From the NCBI GenBank assembly GCA_026397255.1, contig JAPLVF010000013.1, positions 315,532-358,919 of the forward strand: a stretch of DNA of 43,388 bases, given 5' to 3'. The translations under genes and the position numbers were made by a program. Of this stretch, positions 25,416 through 32,445 are shown in pieces; position 1 is the first letter of the stretch; every line of letters starts with the position of its first letter. Origin of the DNA: Candidatus Beckwithbacteria bacterium (lineage in GTDB: Bacteria > Patescibacteriota > Microgenomatia > UBA1400 > CG1-02-47-37). A model generated the notes under the pieces. That model did no database searches, was not told the origin of the DNA, and saw only the letters and a program-made list of their open reading frames with translations.

Positions 25416-25748
25416 CTAGGGAGAAGGGAGCCGGAATTCAACCGGACCGAGCAAAGAAGAGGACAAGCCTAAGAAATAGATAACTACCCGCCAAACAACC
25501 CAGACAGCGGCCAGGAGGGCGAGGCCCATAACAGCGCCGGTAATGTTATTTTTGGCGGTTTTGGCCCGTTCCTGGTTGCCGCCGGCAATAATAAAATCAA
25601 TTGCCCCCCAAAGCAAATATAAAAAGGCGGCAATGGTGCCGAGAATTAAGGCGAGCTCAAAAAAATTTTTTAAAAATTGACCGAGAGAGGTGTACTTAAA
25701 AAAGCCAGAGCGATTGATTTGGGATTCAATGTCGGTTAATTGCGCCAT
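25416..25748 (-). CDS. VirB2-like T4SS pilin, array member 7 of 9
   Basis: A 110-residue two-helix protein. A ~33-residue amphipathic N terminus precedes the first helix. The loop FIIAGGNQERAKTA shares Asn-Gln-Glu-Arg with the next-upstream member, which marks these two as the closest pair. The second helix is tryptophan-rich (AVWVVWRVVIYF). It follows the previous gene by 4 bases. Confidence 0.8.
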   Translation of the reverse strand: MAQLTDIESQINRSGFFKYTSLGQFLKNFFELALILGTIAAFLYLLWGAIDFIIAGGNQERAKTAKNNITGAVMGLALLAAVWVVWRVVIYFLGLSSSLLGPVEFRLPSP

Positions 25749-25752
25749 AATT

Positions 25753-26064
25753 TTAGAAAGTCGGCCAGTTGGGGTTGAGAATGTTCAGGCCGGTGACGAA
25801 ACTGATAATTTTAACAATGATAAAAGAAAGGACTAAAATGACGAGACCAAAAATGCCGTTAAACATTTGATCTTTGGCGCGTTTTAACCTCTCCTGATTA
25901 TTGCCGGCAAAAATCCAATCAAGCGCCCCCCAAATTAAAAAAAGCAGAACACTGATGCCACCAATGATGACCAACACTTGCCAAATAATGGCAATATAAC
26001 GGGCAAGGTCAGAACCGCCGCTAGTGGGGGAAAGATTGGGCAAGGCAGGATTAGTAATGGGCAT
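25753..26064 (-). CDS. VirB2-like T4SS pilin, array member 6 of 9
   Basis: A 103-residue two-helix protein. The loop WIFAGNNQERLKRA carries the Asn-Gln-Glu-Arg signature shared with the next gene. The N terminus is Pro/Ser/Gly-rich with no leader peptide. It lies 12 bases after the previous member. Confidence 0.8.
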   Translation of the reverse strand: MPITNPALPNLSPTSGGSDLARYIAIIWQVLVIIGGISVLLFLIWGALDWIFAGNNQERLKRAKDQMFNGIFGLVILVLSFIIVKIISFVTGLNILNPNWPTF

Positions 26065-26076
26065 AATTTGATTATA

Positions 26077-26427
26077 TTATGGTTTTAGGCGGTTGACTAA
26101 TGTTTCAAAGTCAAGAACATTTAAACCGGTGAGCCGGCCCAATAAACTGACAATGGCATAAGTTAAGACTAAAACAACCAAGCCGATAATGGCGGCGCCC
26201 ATTTGGTCTTTAGCTTTGTCAAGTTGTTTGGGATCACCGCCGGAATTTATCCAGGTAAGGGCGCCGATAATGAACCAAAACAAAAAAGCTAAGCCGCCGA
26301 AGATCGTTAAAACAGCGATGATATTAGAGATAATTAGGGCGGTGCGGCCGGAGGCATTATCGCCGGCGGATTGGAAAAAGCCAGAGCCAAAACCAGAAAT
26401 GGCGGGGAGGGGGGTGCTAAGGGCCAT
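26077..26427 (-). CDS. VirB2-like T4SS pilin, array member 5 of 9 (type A)
   Basis: A 116-residue two-helix protein. GLAFLFWFIIGALTW and the loop INSGGDPKQLDKA match the member at 26774-27139 more closely than its neighbours do (type A). Its start overlaps the stop of the preceding type B gene by 11 bases, so the two are probably coupled. Confidence 0.82.
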   Translation of the reverse strand: MALSTPLPAISGFGSGFFQSAGDNASGRTALIISNIIAVLTIFGGLAFLFWFIIGALTWINSGGDPKQLDKAKDQMGAAIIGLVVLVLTYAIVSLLGRLTGLNVLDFETLVNRLKP

Positions 26428-26770
26428 AAATCACCGGATTAATAATTGCCGTCGCGTTGCCGAAAAATAATAGACCAACCAAGCCGGCAAGGACCAAGCT
26501 GGCGGCGGCGATCACTAACCCCAATAAAGAATTCGTGATGCGGCCGGAGGCTTGTTTAATCAAGTCGGGGTTGCCGCTGGAACCAATGTATTGGATAGCG
26601 GAAATTAAAAGGTTGATAAGGGCAAACAGCAGGGAAATAAAAACAGCAATTTTGAGAATATTATTGAAAAGGAGGATTAGGCCGCCGGCCCCTTCGCCAT
26701 AAGCCGTGATTCCCGGGGGAGGTTCCAGCTTTGAACCAAAGAAATTTTTTAAATCCAGAGAATAATTCAT
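26417..26770 (-). CDS. VirB2-like T4SS pilin, array member 4 of 9 (type B)
   Basis: A 117-residue two-helix protein. LLFALINLLISAIQY, the loop GSSGNPDLIKQA and a second helix ending in LAGLVGLLFF are shared with the member at 27143-27478 (type B). The N terminus contains a Gly-rich turn (ITAYGEGAGG) before the first helix. Confidence 0.82.
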   Translation of the reverse strand: MNYSLDLKNFFGSKLEPPPGITAYGEGAGGLILLFNNILKIAVFISLLFALINLLISAIQYIGSSGNPDLIKQASGRITNSLLGLVIAAASLVLAGLVGLLFFGNATAIINPVIYGP

Positions 26771-26773
26771 AAA

Positions 26774-27139
26774 TTAAGGAAACAAAGATTTAATTAATTC
26801 TTGCGGTTCGGCTAAAGGAATGCCTAAAAGTTTGCTAAATAGTAAAGCAACCGGATAGGCAATAACCGTAATCACTAAACCAAGAAAAGCGTTAGTGAGG
26901 GTGGCTTTGGCGGTTTGAGCTTTTTGGGGATCGCCGCCGGAAACAATCCAGTTAAAGGCGCCGAAAACAAACCAAAACAGAAAAGTCAGGCCGGCAATGG
27001 CGGTAATGATGCCTAAAATATTGGAAACAACCCAGCTGAGGTCGGCGGCAACATTATTGGTAGGCTGGTAGCCGCCTGGGGTTTTAGGACCAAAGGTGCC
27101 CAGGTTAAGCTTGAACGGTGTGACGGCCAAAAAATTCAT
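26774..27139 (-). CDS. VirB2-like T4SS pilin, array member 3 of 9 (type A)
   Basis: A 121-residue two-helix protein, the longest of the array. The type A signature is GLTFLFWFVFGAFNW with the loop IVSGGDPQKAQTA. The N-terminal 35 residues are Gly/Pro-rich with no leader. It starts 3 bases after the type B gene upstream. Confidence 0.82.
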   Translation of the reverse strand: MNFLAVTPFKLNLGTFGPKTPGGYQPTNNVAADLSWVVSNILGIITAIAGLTFLFWFVFGAFNWIVSGGDPQKAQTAKATLTNAFLGLVITVIAYPVALLFSKLLGIPLAEPQELIKSLFP

Positions 27140-27142
27140 AAG

Positions 27143-27478
27143 TTAAAGTGAAAATAATTTTGGACTTAGTAGAATTGTGGAGTCATGAAAGAAAATGTAA
27201 CCGATAATACCGGCTAAAATAAAAGCCATGGCAACAATAGCGAGACCAATAAGGGATTGGAGAATTTTATTAGCGGCGGCGGCAATTTTCTGAGGTTCAT
27301 TATTGGAAGAAAGATATTGATAGCCGGCGGCAATTAAGTTGACTAGAGTAAAAAGACCGGCAAGAGTAATAACTAAAGCAACGAGATTATTTAAGAATTT
27401 GATTAAACCCAGATTGATGTCGCCATAACCAGCGGCGCCGGCAAGGGGATTGTCAATGGTGCCAATAATATCAGCCAT
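27143..27478 (-). CDS. VirB2-like T4SS pilin, array member 2 of 9 (type B)
   Basis: A 111-residue two-helix protein. Type B features: LFTLVNLIAAGYQY, the loop LSSNNEPQKIAAA and a second helix ending LAGIIGYIFF. The loop has Asn-Asn-Glu instead of the usual Gly-Gly-Asp. It begins 6 bases after the first member. Confidence 0.8.
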   Translation of the reverse strand: MADIIGTIDNPLAGAAGYGDINLGLIKFLNNLVALVITLAGLFTLVNLIAAGYQYLSSNNEPQKIAAAANKILQSLIGLAIVAMAFILAGIIGYIFFHDSTILLSPKLFSL

Positions 27479-27484
27479 AATGGT

Positions 27485-27808
27485 TTAAAAACTAAGAATT
27501 TTAACTCCAAAAATTATTTCAATAATTTTAATCAGCCAATAGGCGGCAAACATAATAAAATAACCCAAAACAGCCGAGGTAACGGTTTTTGACCCCTGTT
27601 TTTGTTTTTCCGTATCGCCGGCACTGAGAATCATTCCCACCCCGCCAATGATGATAAAGAAAAAAAGAATAATGCCGGTAATCACATAAATATTTTTAAT
27701 AATCACCGAGAGAATATCAAAAACATTGCCGGTTTGATAAATCGTGGTGCCGATAGGGGTGCTAGGTTGAACAAAAAGTTGATCCTTAATATCAAAAGCC
27801 AATTTCAT
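27485..27808 (-). CDS. VirB2-like T4SS pilin, array member 1 of 9
   Basis: A 107-residue protein from ATG 27808; the longer open frame to 28021 runs antisense through the sigma factor gene and is rejected. A first helix (IIILFF-type, ~36-56), the loop ILSAGDTEKQKQG and a second helix ending in IIEIIFGVKI follow the array pattern. It leads the ten-kilobase operon. The hexamer TATTCT ends 7 bases before the ATG, back to back with the sigma factor promoter. Confidence 0.8.
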   Translation of the reverse strand: MKLAFDIKDQLFVQPSTPIGTTIYQTGNVFDILSVIIKNIYVITGIILFFFIIIGGVGMILSAGDTEKQKQGSKTVTSAVLGYFIMFAAYWLIKIIEIIFGVKILSF

Positions 27809-27851
27809 AATATCAAGAATAGAATAGCACAAAAGTGGTAAAATAGGCGAG
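27809..27851. promoter_or_regulatory. compact divergent promoter region, pilin operon / ECF sigma
   Basis: Only 43 bases separate the two start codons. Plus strand: TGG-TAAAAT (27836-27844) ends 7 bases before ATG 27852. Minus strand: TATTCT (27816-27821) ends 7 bases before ATG 27808. The two promoters must overlap, so the pilin operon and the sigma/isoprenoid operon are probably co-regulated or compete. Confidence 0.6.
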
Positions 27852-28364
27852 ATGGACGAAAAAAAATTAAGAGAAAAACTGGTGAAGTTTATCAGACGAA
27901 AAATCGGCGACCAACAAGATGTAGAAGACGTGGTCCAGGACACGATGATCAGCATTTTAGACAGCCAATTTAATTTTAAAGGGGATTCAAGTTTAGAAAC
28001 CTGGGTTTTGGGGATTGCCAAACACGAAATCAGCGATTTTTACAGGCGAAAGAAAATTAAACAAATTGTGTTTTCCCGGCTGCCTTTCTTAAAAGAGCTA
28101 GTGAGCGAGGCGCTGGGGCCGGAGTTGGCTTATCAGGAATTGGAGACGAAAAAGAGAATTCTCCAAACTTTAAAAAACCTGAGCGAAGGATATTCTAAAA
28201 TTCTGCGACTAAAGTATATAGACGAGCTGTCAATGAAAGAAATCGGTAAAAAATTAGATTTGACAGTCAAGGCAGTGGAGTCGCGGTTGACCCGGGCGAG
28301 ACTGGCGTTTCAAAAAATTTATGTTCAAGAAACTGGCAAAAACTGGTCTTTTACTGACGATTAA
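27852..28364 (+). CDS. ECF-type RNA polymerase sigma factor
   Basis: A 170-residue sigma-70 family protein with only regions 2 and 4. Region 2 shows DVVQDTMISILDSQF and SLETWVLGIAKHEISDFYRR (about 22-73). Region 4 shows YIDELSMKEIGKKLDLTVKA and VESRLTRARLAF (about 118-155). It would direct RNA polymerase to a stress or envelope regulon. The stop lies 44 bases inside the next gene, and the isoprenoid genes follow without a gap, so sigma and MEP genes form one transcript. Confidence 0.92.
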   Translation: MDEKKLREKLVKFIRRKIGDQQDVEDVVQDTMISILDSQFNFKGDSSLETWVLGIAKHEISDFYRRKKIKQIVFSRLPFLKELVSEALGPELAYQELETKKRILQTLKNLSEGYSKILRLKYIDELSMKEIGKKLDLTVKAVESRLTRARLAFQKIYVQETGKNWSFTDD

Positions 28365-28656
28365 GGAAAGTTATTTATTGGCAAAAAATACTTACGGCTT
28401 GGGGGTCCATCCATATAAAACTTTGAAAAGCATTTCCCGGGAAAAAGACCGGTCGCAGGAATTATTAATTTTAGGCTGGCCAATTTACGTGCTGATTTTG
28501 GGAGCAGGGGTGGTTTGGACAGGTAGAAGATTATTAGCAACAAGTGAAGAGTGGGGTTGGGGGGCAAAAAGCATGGGAATTATTTTTCTATTACTGAGTA
28601 TATTTTTAGGAGTTTATTTAATGTTTTGGGGAATGAGGGTATGGCGAGAAAAATAA
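28321..28656 (+). CDS. small membrane protein, possible anti-sigma partner
   Basis: A 111-residue protein with a basic N-terminal half and two membrane helices (about 48-68 and 86-105). It starts inside the sigma factor gene (44-base overlap, different frame) and overlaps ispH by 16 bases. Genes in this place next to ECF sigma factors often encode membrane anti-sigma factors, but I see no zinc-binding HxxxCxxC motif, so the role is only suggested by position. Confidence 0.65.
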   Translation: MFKKLAKTGLLLTIKESYLLAKNTYGLGVHPYKTLKSISREKDRSQELLILGWPIYVLILGAGVVWTGRRLLATSEEWGWGAKSMGIIFLLLSIFLGVYLMFWGMRVWREK

Positions 28657-29537
28657 TTTTAGTAAAACCACGGGGCCTATGCGCCGGGGTGGAGCGGGCA
28701 CTAAAAATTTTGGATTTGACAGTAGAAAAAAGCGAAGGCTCGGTTTATTGCCGACACGCAATCGTTCATAACGAAAAAGTGGTGGAAGAATTTTCCCAAA
28801 AAGGGGTAATTTTTGTGGAAGACTTAAACCAGGTGCCCAACGGTTCGGTGGTAGTTTTCAGCGCCCATGGCAGTAGCCCGGAATTATTTAAATTAGCTAA
28901 AAAGAAAAATTTAAGAGTGGTTGATGCGGTGTGTCCACTGGTAATGAAAGTTCATGAAGAAGCGAAACGTTTTAGGGCTAATAATTATCTGATTGTTTAT
29001 TTGGGCCACAAAAACCACCCGGAAGCCTTAGGGGTGTTGGGAGAGGTCCCGGGGAAATCAGTTTTAATCAGCAGTCTGGCTGAAGCCAAGAAATTAAAAA
29101 TTTCAGGAAAGGCAGTTTTGTTAACCCAAACAACTTTAGGTTTGGAGGAAACTAAAGAAATTGTTGATTATTTAACAGCGAAGTTCCCAAATCTGGAATT
29201 ACCGGCGGGGAAAGATATTTGTTTTTCGACAACGAATAGACAGCTGGCAGTAAAAGAGTTAGCCAAACACTGCGATTTAATTTTAGTAGTCGGGTCGAAA
29301 AACAGCTCAAATTCCAACCGTCTAAGAGAAGTGGCAGGAATTGAGGCCTATTTGGTGGACGGACCGGAAGACTTAAAAGAAGACTGGTTTAAGAATAAAA
29401 ATATTGTGGGGATAACGGCCGGGGCGTCAGTGCCGGAAAAATTGGTCAGGGAGTTAATTGACGGAGTAAAAGGAAGATTCGGGGGAGAAGAAGAGGAGTT
29501 GGAGGTAATTAAAGAAAATATTAAGTTTCGTTTATGA
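28641..29537 (+). CDS. ispH: 4-hydroxy-3-methylbut-2-enyl diphosphate reductase
   Basis: IspH makes IPP and DMAPP from HMBPP with a 4Fe-4S cluster, the last step of the MEP pathway. From ATG 28641 the protein is 298 residues with the start RKIILVKPRGLCAGVERA. The cluster ligands are C14, C98 (DAVCPL) and C194 (DICFSTTNRQ). Other family motifs are HAIVHNEKVV, SAHGSSPE, GHKNHPEALG and GSKNSSNSNRL. An open frame from 28551 would add 30 residues absent from the family. It overlaps dxr by 4 bases. Confidence 0.96.
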   Translation: MARKIILVKPRGLCAGVERALKILDLTVEKSEGSVYCRHAIVHNEKVVEEFSQKGVIFVEDLNQVPNGSVVVFSAHGSSPELFKLAKKKNLRVVDAVCPLVMKVHEEAKRFRANNYLIVYLGHKNHPEALGVLGEVPGKSVLISSLAEAKKLKISGKAVLLTQTTLGLEETKEIVDYLTAKFPNLELPAGKDICFSTTNRQLAVKELAKHCDLILVVGSKNSSNSNRLREVAGIEAYLVDGPEDLKEDWFKNKNIVGITAGASVPEKLVRELIDGVKGRFGGEEEELEVIKENIKFRL

Positions 29538-30535
29538 AAAAAATAGCAGTTCTAGGTTCTACCGGAGTGATTGGTTCAAAAGCCTTAGAGGTGGTGAGAG
29601 ATTATCCGGAAGAATTCAAGGTGGTGAGCTTGGCGGCCGGCCACGAGTCAGAAAAATTTAAAGCACAAATTAAAGAATTTAAGCCGGAGGTTACGGCAAT
29701 CGGAAAGGAAGGGTTGGTAAAAGCAGTCTCGCATCCGGAAATTGATTTGGTAATAGTGGCAGTGGTGGGAACAGCGGGAATTAAGCCGACGCTAGGGGCG
29801 ATTAAACTCAAAAAAAATATCGGGTTGGCAACAAAAGAGGTGTTGGTGGTGACCGGAGAAGAGGTGATGAGGGAGGCGAAAAAGAATGGGGTAGAAATAA
29901 TTCCGATTGACAGCGAACACAGTGCGATTTTCCAGAGCTTAAAAGCCGGAAAAGAAAAAGAGATAAAAAATATTTATTTAACGATGGGGCAGGGGAAAAT
30001 CAGTCAAATGACTCAAGAGGAATTGGAAAAAGTGACGCCGGAAATGGTGCTACAACGAAAAACCTGGACAATGGGGCAAAAAATCAGCGTAGACAGCGCC
30101 ACGTGTATTAATAAAGCGATGGAAATTATTGAGGCGAAGTGGTTGTTTAATTTGCGGCCAGAACAGATAAAAGTACTAATTCACCCGGAATATTTATGCC
30201 ATTCAATGGTGGAGTTTGTGGATGGTTCGGTAATAGCGGAGTTGGGTGTGCCGGAGATGAAGCGATATGTAGAATACGCCATGTTTTATCCCCAAAGACG
30301 GGAAGTGAAAAATATTCCCCAAATAAATTTGGCAGGGAAAAGCCTATCATTTAAGGCAGCAGATTTAAATAAATTTTCGGGATTGAGATTAGGCTATTTG
30401 GCTCTGGAAAAAGGCGGAAGAGCAGGGGAAGTTTTACACCAAGCCGACGAGGCGGCAGTAGCCAAGTTTTTAAAAGGAGAAATTAAGTTTACCCAAATAG
30501 TAACAATGATTGAAACGGAGATGAAAAGACTATGA
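29534..30535 (+). CDS. dxr: 1-deoxy-D-xylulose 5-phosphate reductoisomerase, divergent
   Basis: DXR converts DXP to MEP with NADPH. The nucleotide motif GSTGVIG (8-14), metal ligands D126 and E128 (IPIDSEHSAIFQ) and E197 (NKAMEIIEA), and VDSAT plus HSMVEFVDGSVIAELG are present. Two substrate-binding spots differ: the usual SGGPF loop reads MGQGKI (151-156), and the HPNW before SMG is RKTW (175-178), so residues equivalent to E. coli S186 and H209 are lost. NKES is TKEV. At 333 residues it ends ~40 residues early, just after the helix AAVAKFLKGEIKFT. Context strongly supports DXR, though kinetics or inhibitor binding may be altered. Confidence 0.9.
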   Translation: MKKIAVLGSTGVIGSKALEVVRDYPEEFKVVSLAAGHESEKFKAQIKEFKPEVTAIGKEGLVKAVSHPEIDLVIVAVVGTAGIKPTLGAIKLKKNIGLATKEVLVVTGEEVMREAKKNGVEIIPIDSEHSAIFQSLKAGKEKEIKNIYLTMGQGKISQMTQEELEKVTPEMVLQRKTWTMGQKISVDSATCINKAMEIIEAKWLFNLRPEQIKVLIHPEYLCHSMVEFVDGSVIAELGVPEMKRYVEYAMFYPQRREVKNIPQINLAGKSLSFKAADLNKFSGLRLGYLALEKGGRAGEVLHQADEAAVAKFLKGEIKFTQIVTMIETEMKRL

Positions 30536-31197
30536 TTTCGGCAATTATTACCTGTGCCGGTAACAGTACCAGATTCGGAAAAGAAAAACTGTTTAAGTTA
30601 ATTAAAGGCGAACCGGTTTTTATCCGGACAGTAAAACAGTTTATTCAAGTTAAAGAAATCGGGGAAATAGTGGTGGTGGTGAGGAAAAATACCAGAAAAA
30701 AATTTGAAAAATGGCTTAAAAAATTTAAACTGGCTCCAAAGATTGTGGAAGGGGGAGAAGAACGGTATGTTTCTGCCTATAAGGGGGTAAAGGTCAGCCA
30801 GGGGGATTATGTTTTAATTCATGACGGGGCCAGACCATTAGTGTCGACAAAATTAATTAACCAGGTGATTCAGGCGGTGAAGAAATATCAGGCAGTGATG
30901 ACGGCAGTGGAAACAACCACTTCGGTAAAATTAATCAATCCGCAAAAAATGGAAGTGGAGCAATGTTTGGAAAGGCAGAAAAGCTGGTTAGGTCAAACAC
31001 CGCACGGGTTTAAAAAAGAGATTATTTTACAGGCTTATGAAAAAGCAATTCGGGGAGAAATATGCGGAATGGACGATTGCGAATTGGTCAGAAAAACAGG
31101 GGTAAAAGTAAAAGTGGTTCCGGGCGAGTGGACTAATAAAAAAATAACCTTACCCTCCGATTTAGAAATTATCAGGAATTGGAGTAAATATGTTTAG
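30532..31197 (+). CDS. ispD: 2-C-methyl-D-erythritol 4-phosphate cytidylyltransferase
   Basis: IspD joins MEP to CTP, giving CDP-ME. This 221-residue protein opens with IITCAGNSTRFGKEK, a variant of the AAG-x-G-x-R-M nucleotide loop. It also has VLIHDGARPLVS, TAVETTTSVK, QTPHGFKKEII and a late DDCELV and ITLPSDLEI. Length is usual (~225). It starts within the dxr stop (4-base overlap) and overlaps ispF by 8 bases. A GGAG at 30517-30520 is rather far from its ATG. Confidence 0.95.
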   Translation: MISAIITCAGNSTRFGKEKLFKLIKGEPVFIRTVKQFIQVKEIGEIVVVVRKNTRKKFEKWLKKFKLAPKIVEGGEERYVSAYKGVKVSQGDYVLIHDGARPLVSTKLINQVIQAVKKYQAVMTAVETTTSVKLINPQKMEVEQCLERQKSWLGQTPHGFKKEIILQAYEKAIRGEICGMDDCELVRKTGVKVKVVPGEWTNKKITLPSDLEIIRNWSKYV

Positions 31198-31660
31198 AGT
31201 TGGTTTGGGACAAGACAGTCATAGATTAAAATTAGGCGGAAGCTTAATTCTGGGAGGAGTGGAAATTAGTAAAGATTATTATTTGGAGGCGGATTCGGAT
31301 GGAGATGTAATTTTACACGCTTTATTTAATGCTTTAGGGTCGGCGATAGGGGAGAAACCGTTAGGATTTTACGCCACGCCGTTATTTAAAAAAGGAATAA
31401 CTGATAGTAAAGTTTTTCTCCAGGTGATTTTAGACAAACTAAAAAAACAAAAATATAAGATTGAAAATGTGGCAATAGTGATTGAAGCCAAAATACCAAG
31501 GTTTGAAAAAACATTGGAATCGATAAGAGAATCTTTAGCCAAGATTTTAGCAATAAAAGAAGAACAGGTGGGAATTTCGCCAACCAGCGGGGATGGATTA
31601 ACGGCTTTTGGGAGAGGCGAGGGGATTCAGGTTTTTAGTACGGTTTTATTAAGCAAATGA
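31190..31660 (+). CDS. ispF: 2-C-methyl-D-erythritol 2,4-cyclodiphosphate synthase
   Basis: IspF cyclises CDP-ME 2-phosphate to MEcPP. The 156-residue protein has the metal ligands in GQDSHRL (D8, H10), the HSDGD-like stretch DSDGDVILHAL with the third metal His, and a C-terminal GRGEGIQV. The usual TTTEKLGF loop is TSGDGLTAF, a mild variation. A GGAG five bases before the ATG is one of the few ribosome sites seen in this operon. It overlaps ispD by 8 and ispE by 4 bases. Confidence 0.95.
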   Translation: MFRVGLGQDSHRLKLGGSLILGGVEISKDYYLEADSDGDVILHALFNALGSAIGEKPLGFYATPLFKKGITDSKVFLQVILDKLKKQKYKIENVAIVIEAKIPRFEKTLESIRESLAKILAIKEEQVGISPTSGDGLTAFGRGEGIQVFSTVLLSK

Positions 31661-32445
31661 GTTTAAAATTATTAGCTCCGGCGAAGATTAATTTGGGCTT
31701 AAGTATTGCGGGAAAGCTGCCCAATAATTTTCATGAAGTGAAAACAATTTATACTCAAATAAGCTTATTTGACTTGATAGAGCTGGAAGAAATAAAAGAT
31801 GATTTTATTGACTTTCCGGATAAAAGAAATTTGGTTTATCAAGCGGCAAAGCTGGTTAAGGAGAAGTTAAAGGTTAAGCGGGGAGTAAAAATAAGGTTAA
31901 CTAAAAAGATTCCGATAGGTTCGGGATTGGGTGGGGGCAGCAGCGATGCGGCCGCAGTTTTAAAAGGTTTAAATAAATTGTGGCGATTAAATTTAGGCCA
32001 AAAAAAATTAATTGAAATGGCGAAAAAATTAGGCAGTGATGTGGCATATCAAATTATTGGTGGCACTAAACTGGAATTCCAGGGGGGCGAGAAAGCAGGA
32101 AAGTTTATGGATTTAGGGAAATTAATTAAAGGTTGGATAGTGGTGTGTGTGCCGGAAATTTTTATCAGCAGTAAAGAGGCATATCAGAAAATTGAGTATG
32201 ATAAAATCGGGAAAACCGAAGTTTTATGGCACAATGATTTTGAGATTTGGAGTTTAAAACAATATCCGGAAATAAAGAAAATTAAAGAATCAATGATAAA
32301 AAATGGCGCTGAGAAAAGCTTGATGAGCGGCAAGGGTTCGGCAGTATTTGGTATTTTTACAGAGAAAAAAGAAGCGGAAAAAGCATACAATCATTTAAAA
32401 CAAAAATATAAAAAGACTTATATACTCGAACCGATTTATGATTAA
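31657..32445 (+). CDS. ispE: 4-diphosphocytidyl-2-C-methyl-D-erythritol kinase
   Basis: IspE phosphorylates CDP-ME. It is a GHMP kinase of 262 residues. PAKINLGLSI near the start, the ATP loop PIGSGLGGGSSDAAAVL (about 88-104), LGSDVAY and the late MSGKGSAVFGIF are all present. It is slightly shorter than the E. coli enzyme (~283). It overlaps ispF by 4 and ispG by 8 bases, in line with coupled translation through the whole pathway. Confidence 0.95.
   Translation: MSLKLLAPAKINLGLSIAGKLPNNFHEVKTIYTQISLFDLIELEEIKDDFIDFPDKRNLVYQAAKLVKEKLKVKRGVKIRLTKKIPIGSGLGGGSSDAAAVLKGLNKLWRLNLGQKKLIEMAKKLGSDVAYQIIGGTKLEFQGGEKAGKFMDLGKLIKGWIVVCVPEIFISSKEAYQKIEYDKIGKTEVLWHNDFEIWSLKQYPEIKKIKESMIKNGAEKSLMSGKGSAVFGIFTEKKEAEKAYNHLKQKYKKTYILEPIYD

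Noticed and set aside
24748-27808. Regular repeats that might be read as a CRISPR or tandem DNA array
   Set aside because: The periodicity is of paralogous genes about 330 bases long with diverged DNA, not short identical repeats with spacers.
27809-28021. 71-residue extension of pilin 1
   Set aside because: It runs antisense through the sigma factor gene and has no pilin features; ATG 27808 fits the family and promoter spacing.
28551-28640. 30-residue extension of IspH
   Set aside because: It overlaps the small membrane protein gene and is not part of the IspH family, which begins at the methionine encoded at 28641.
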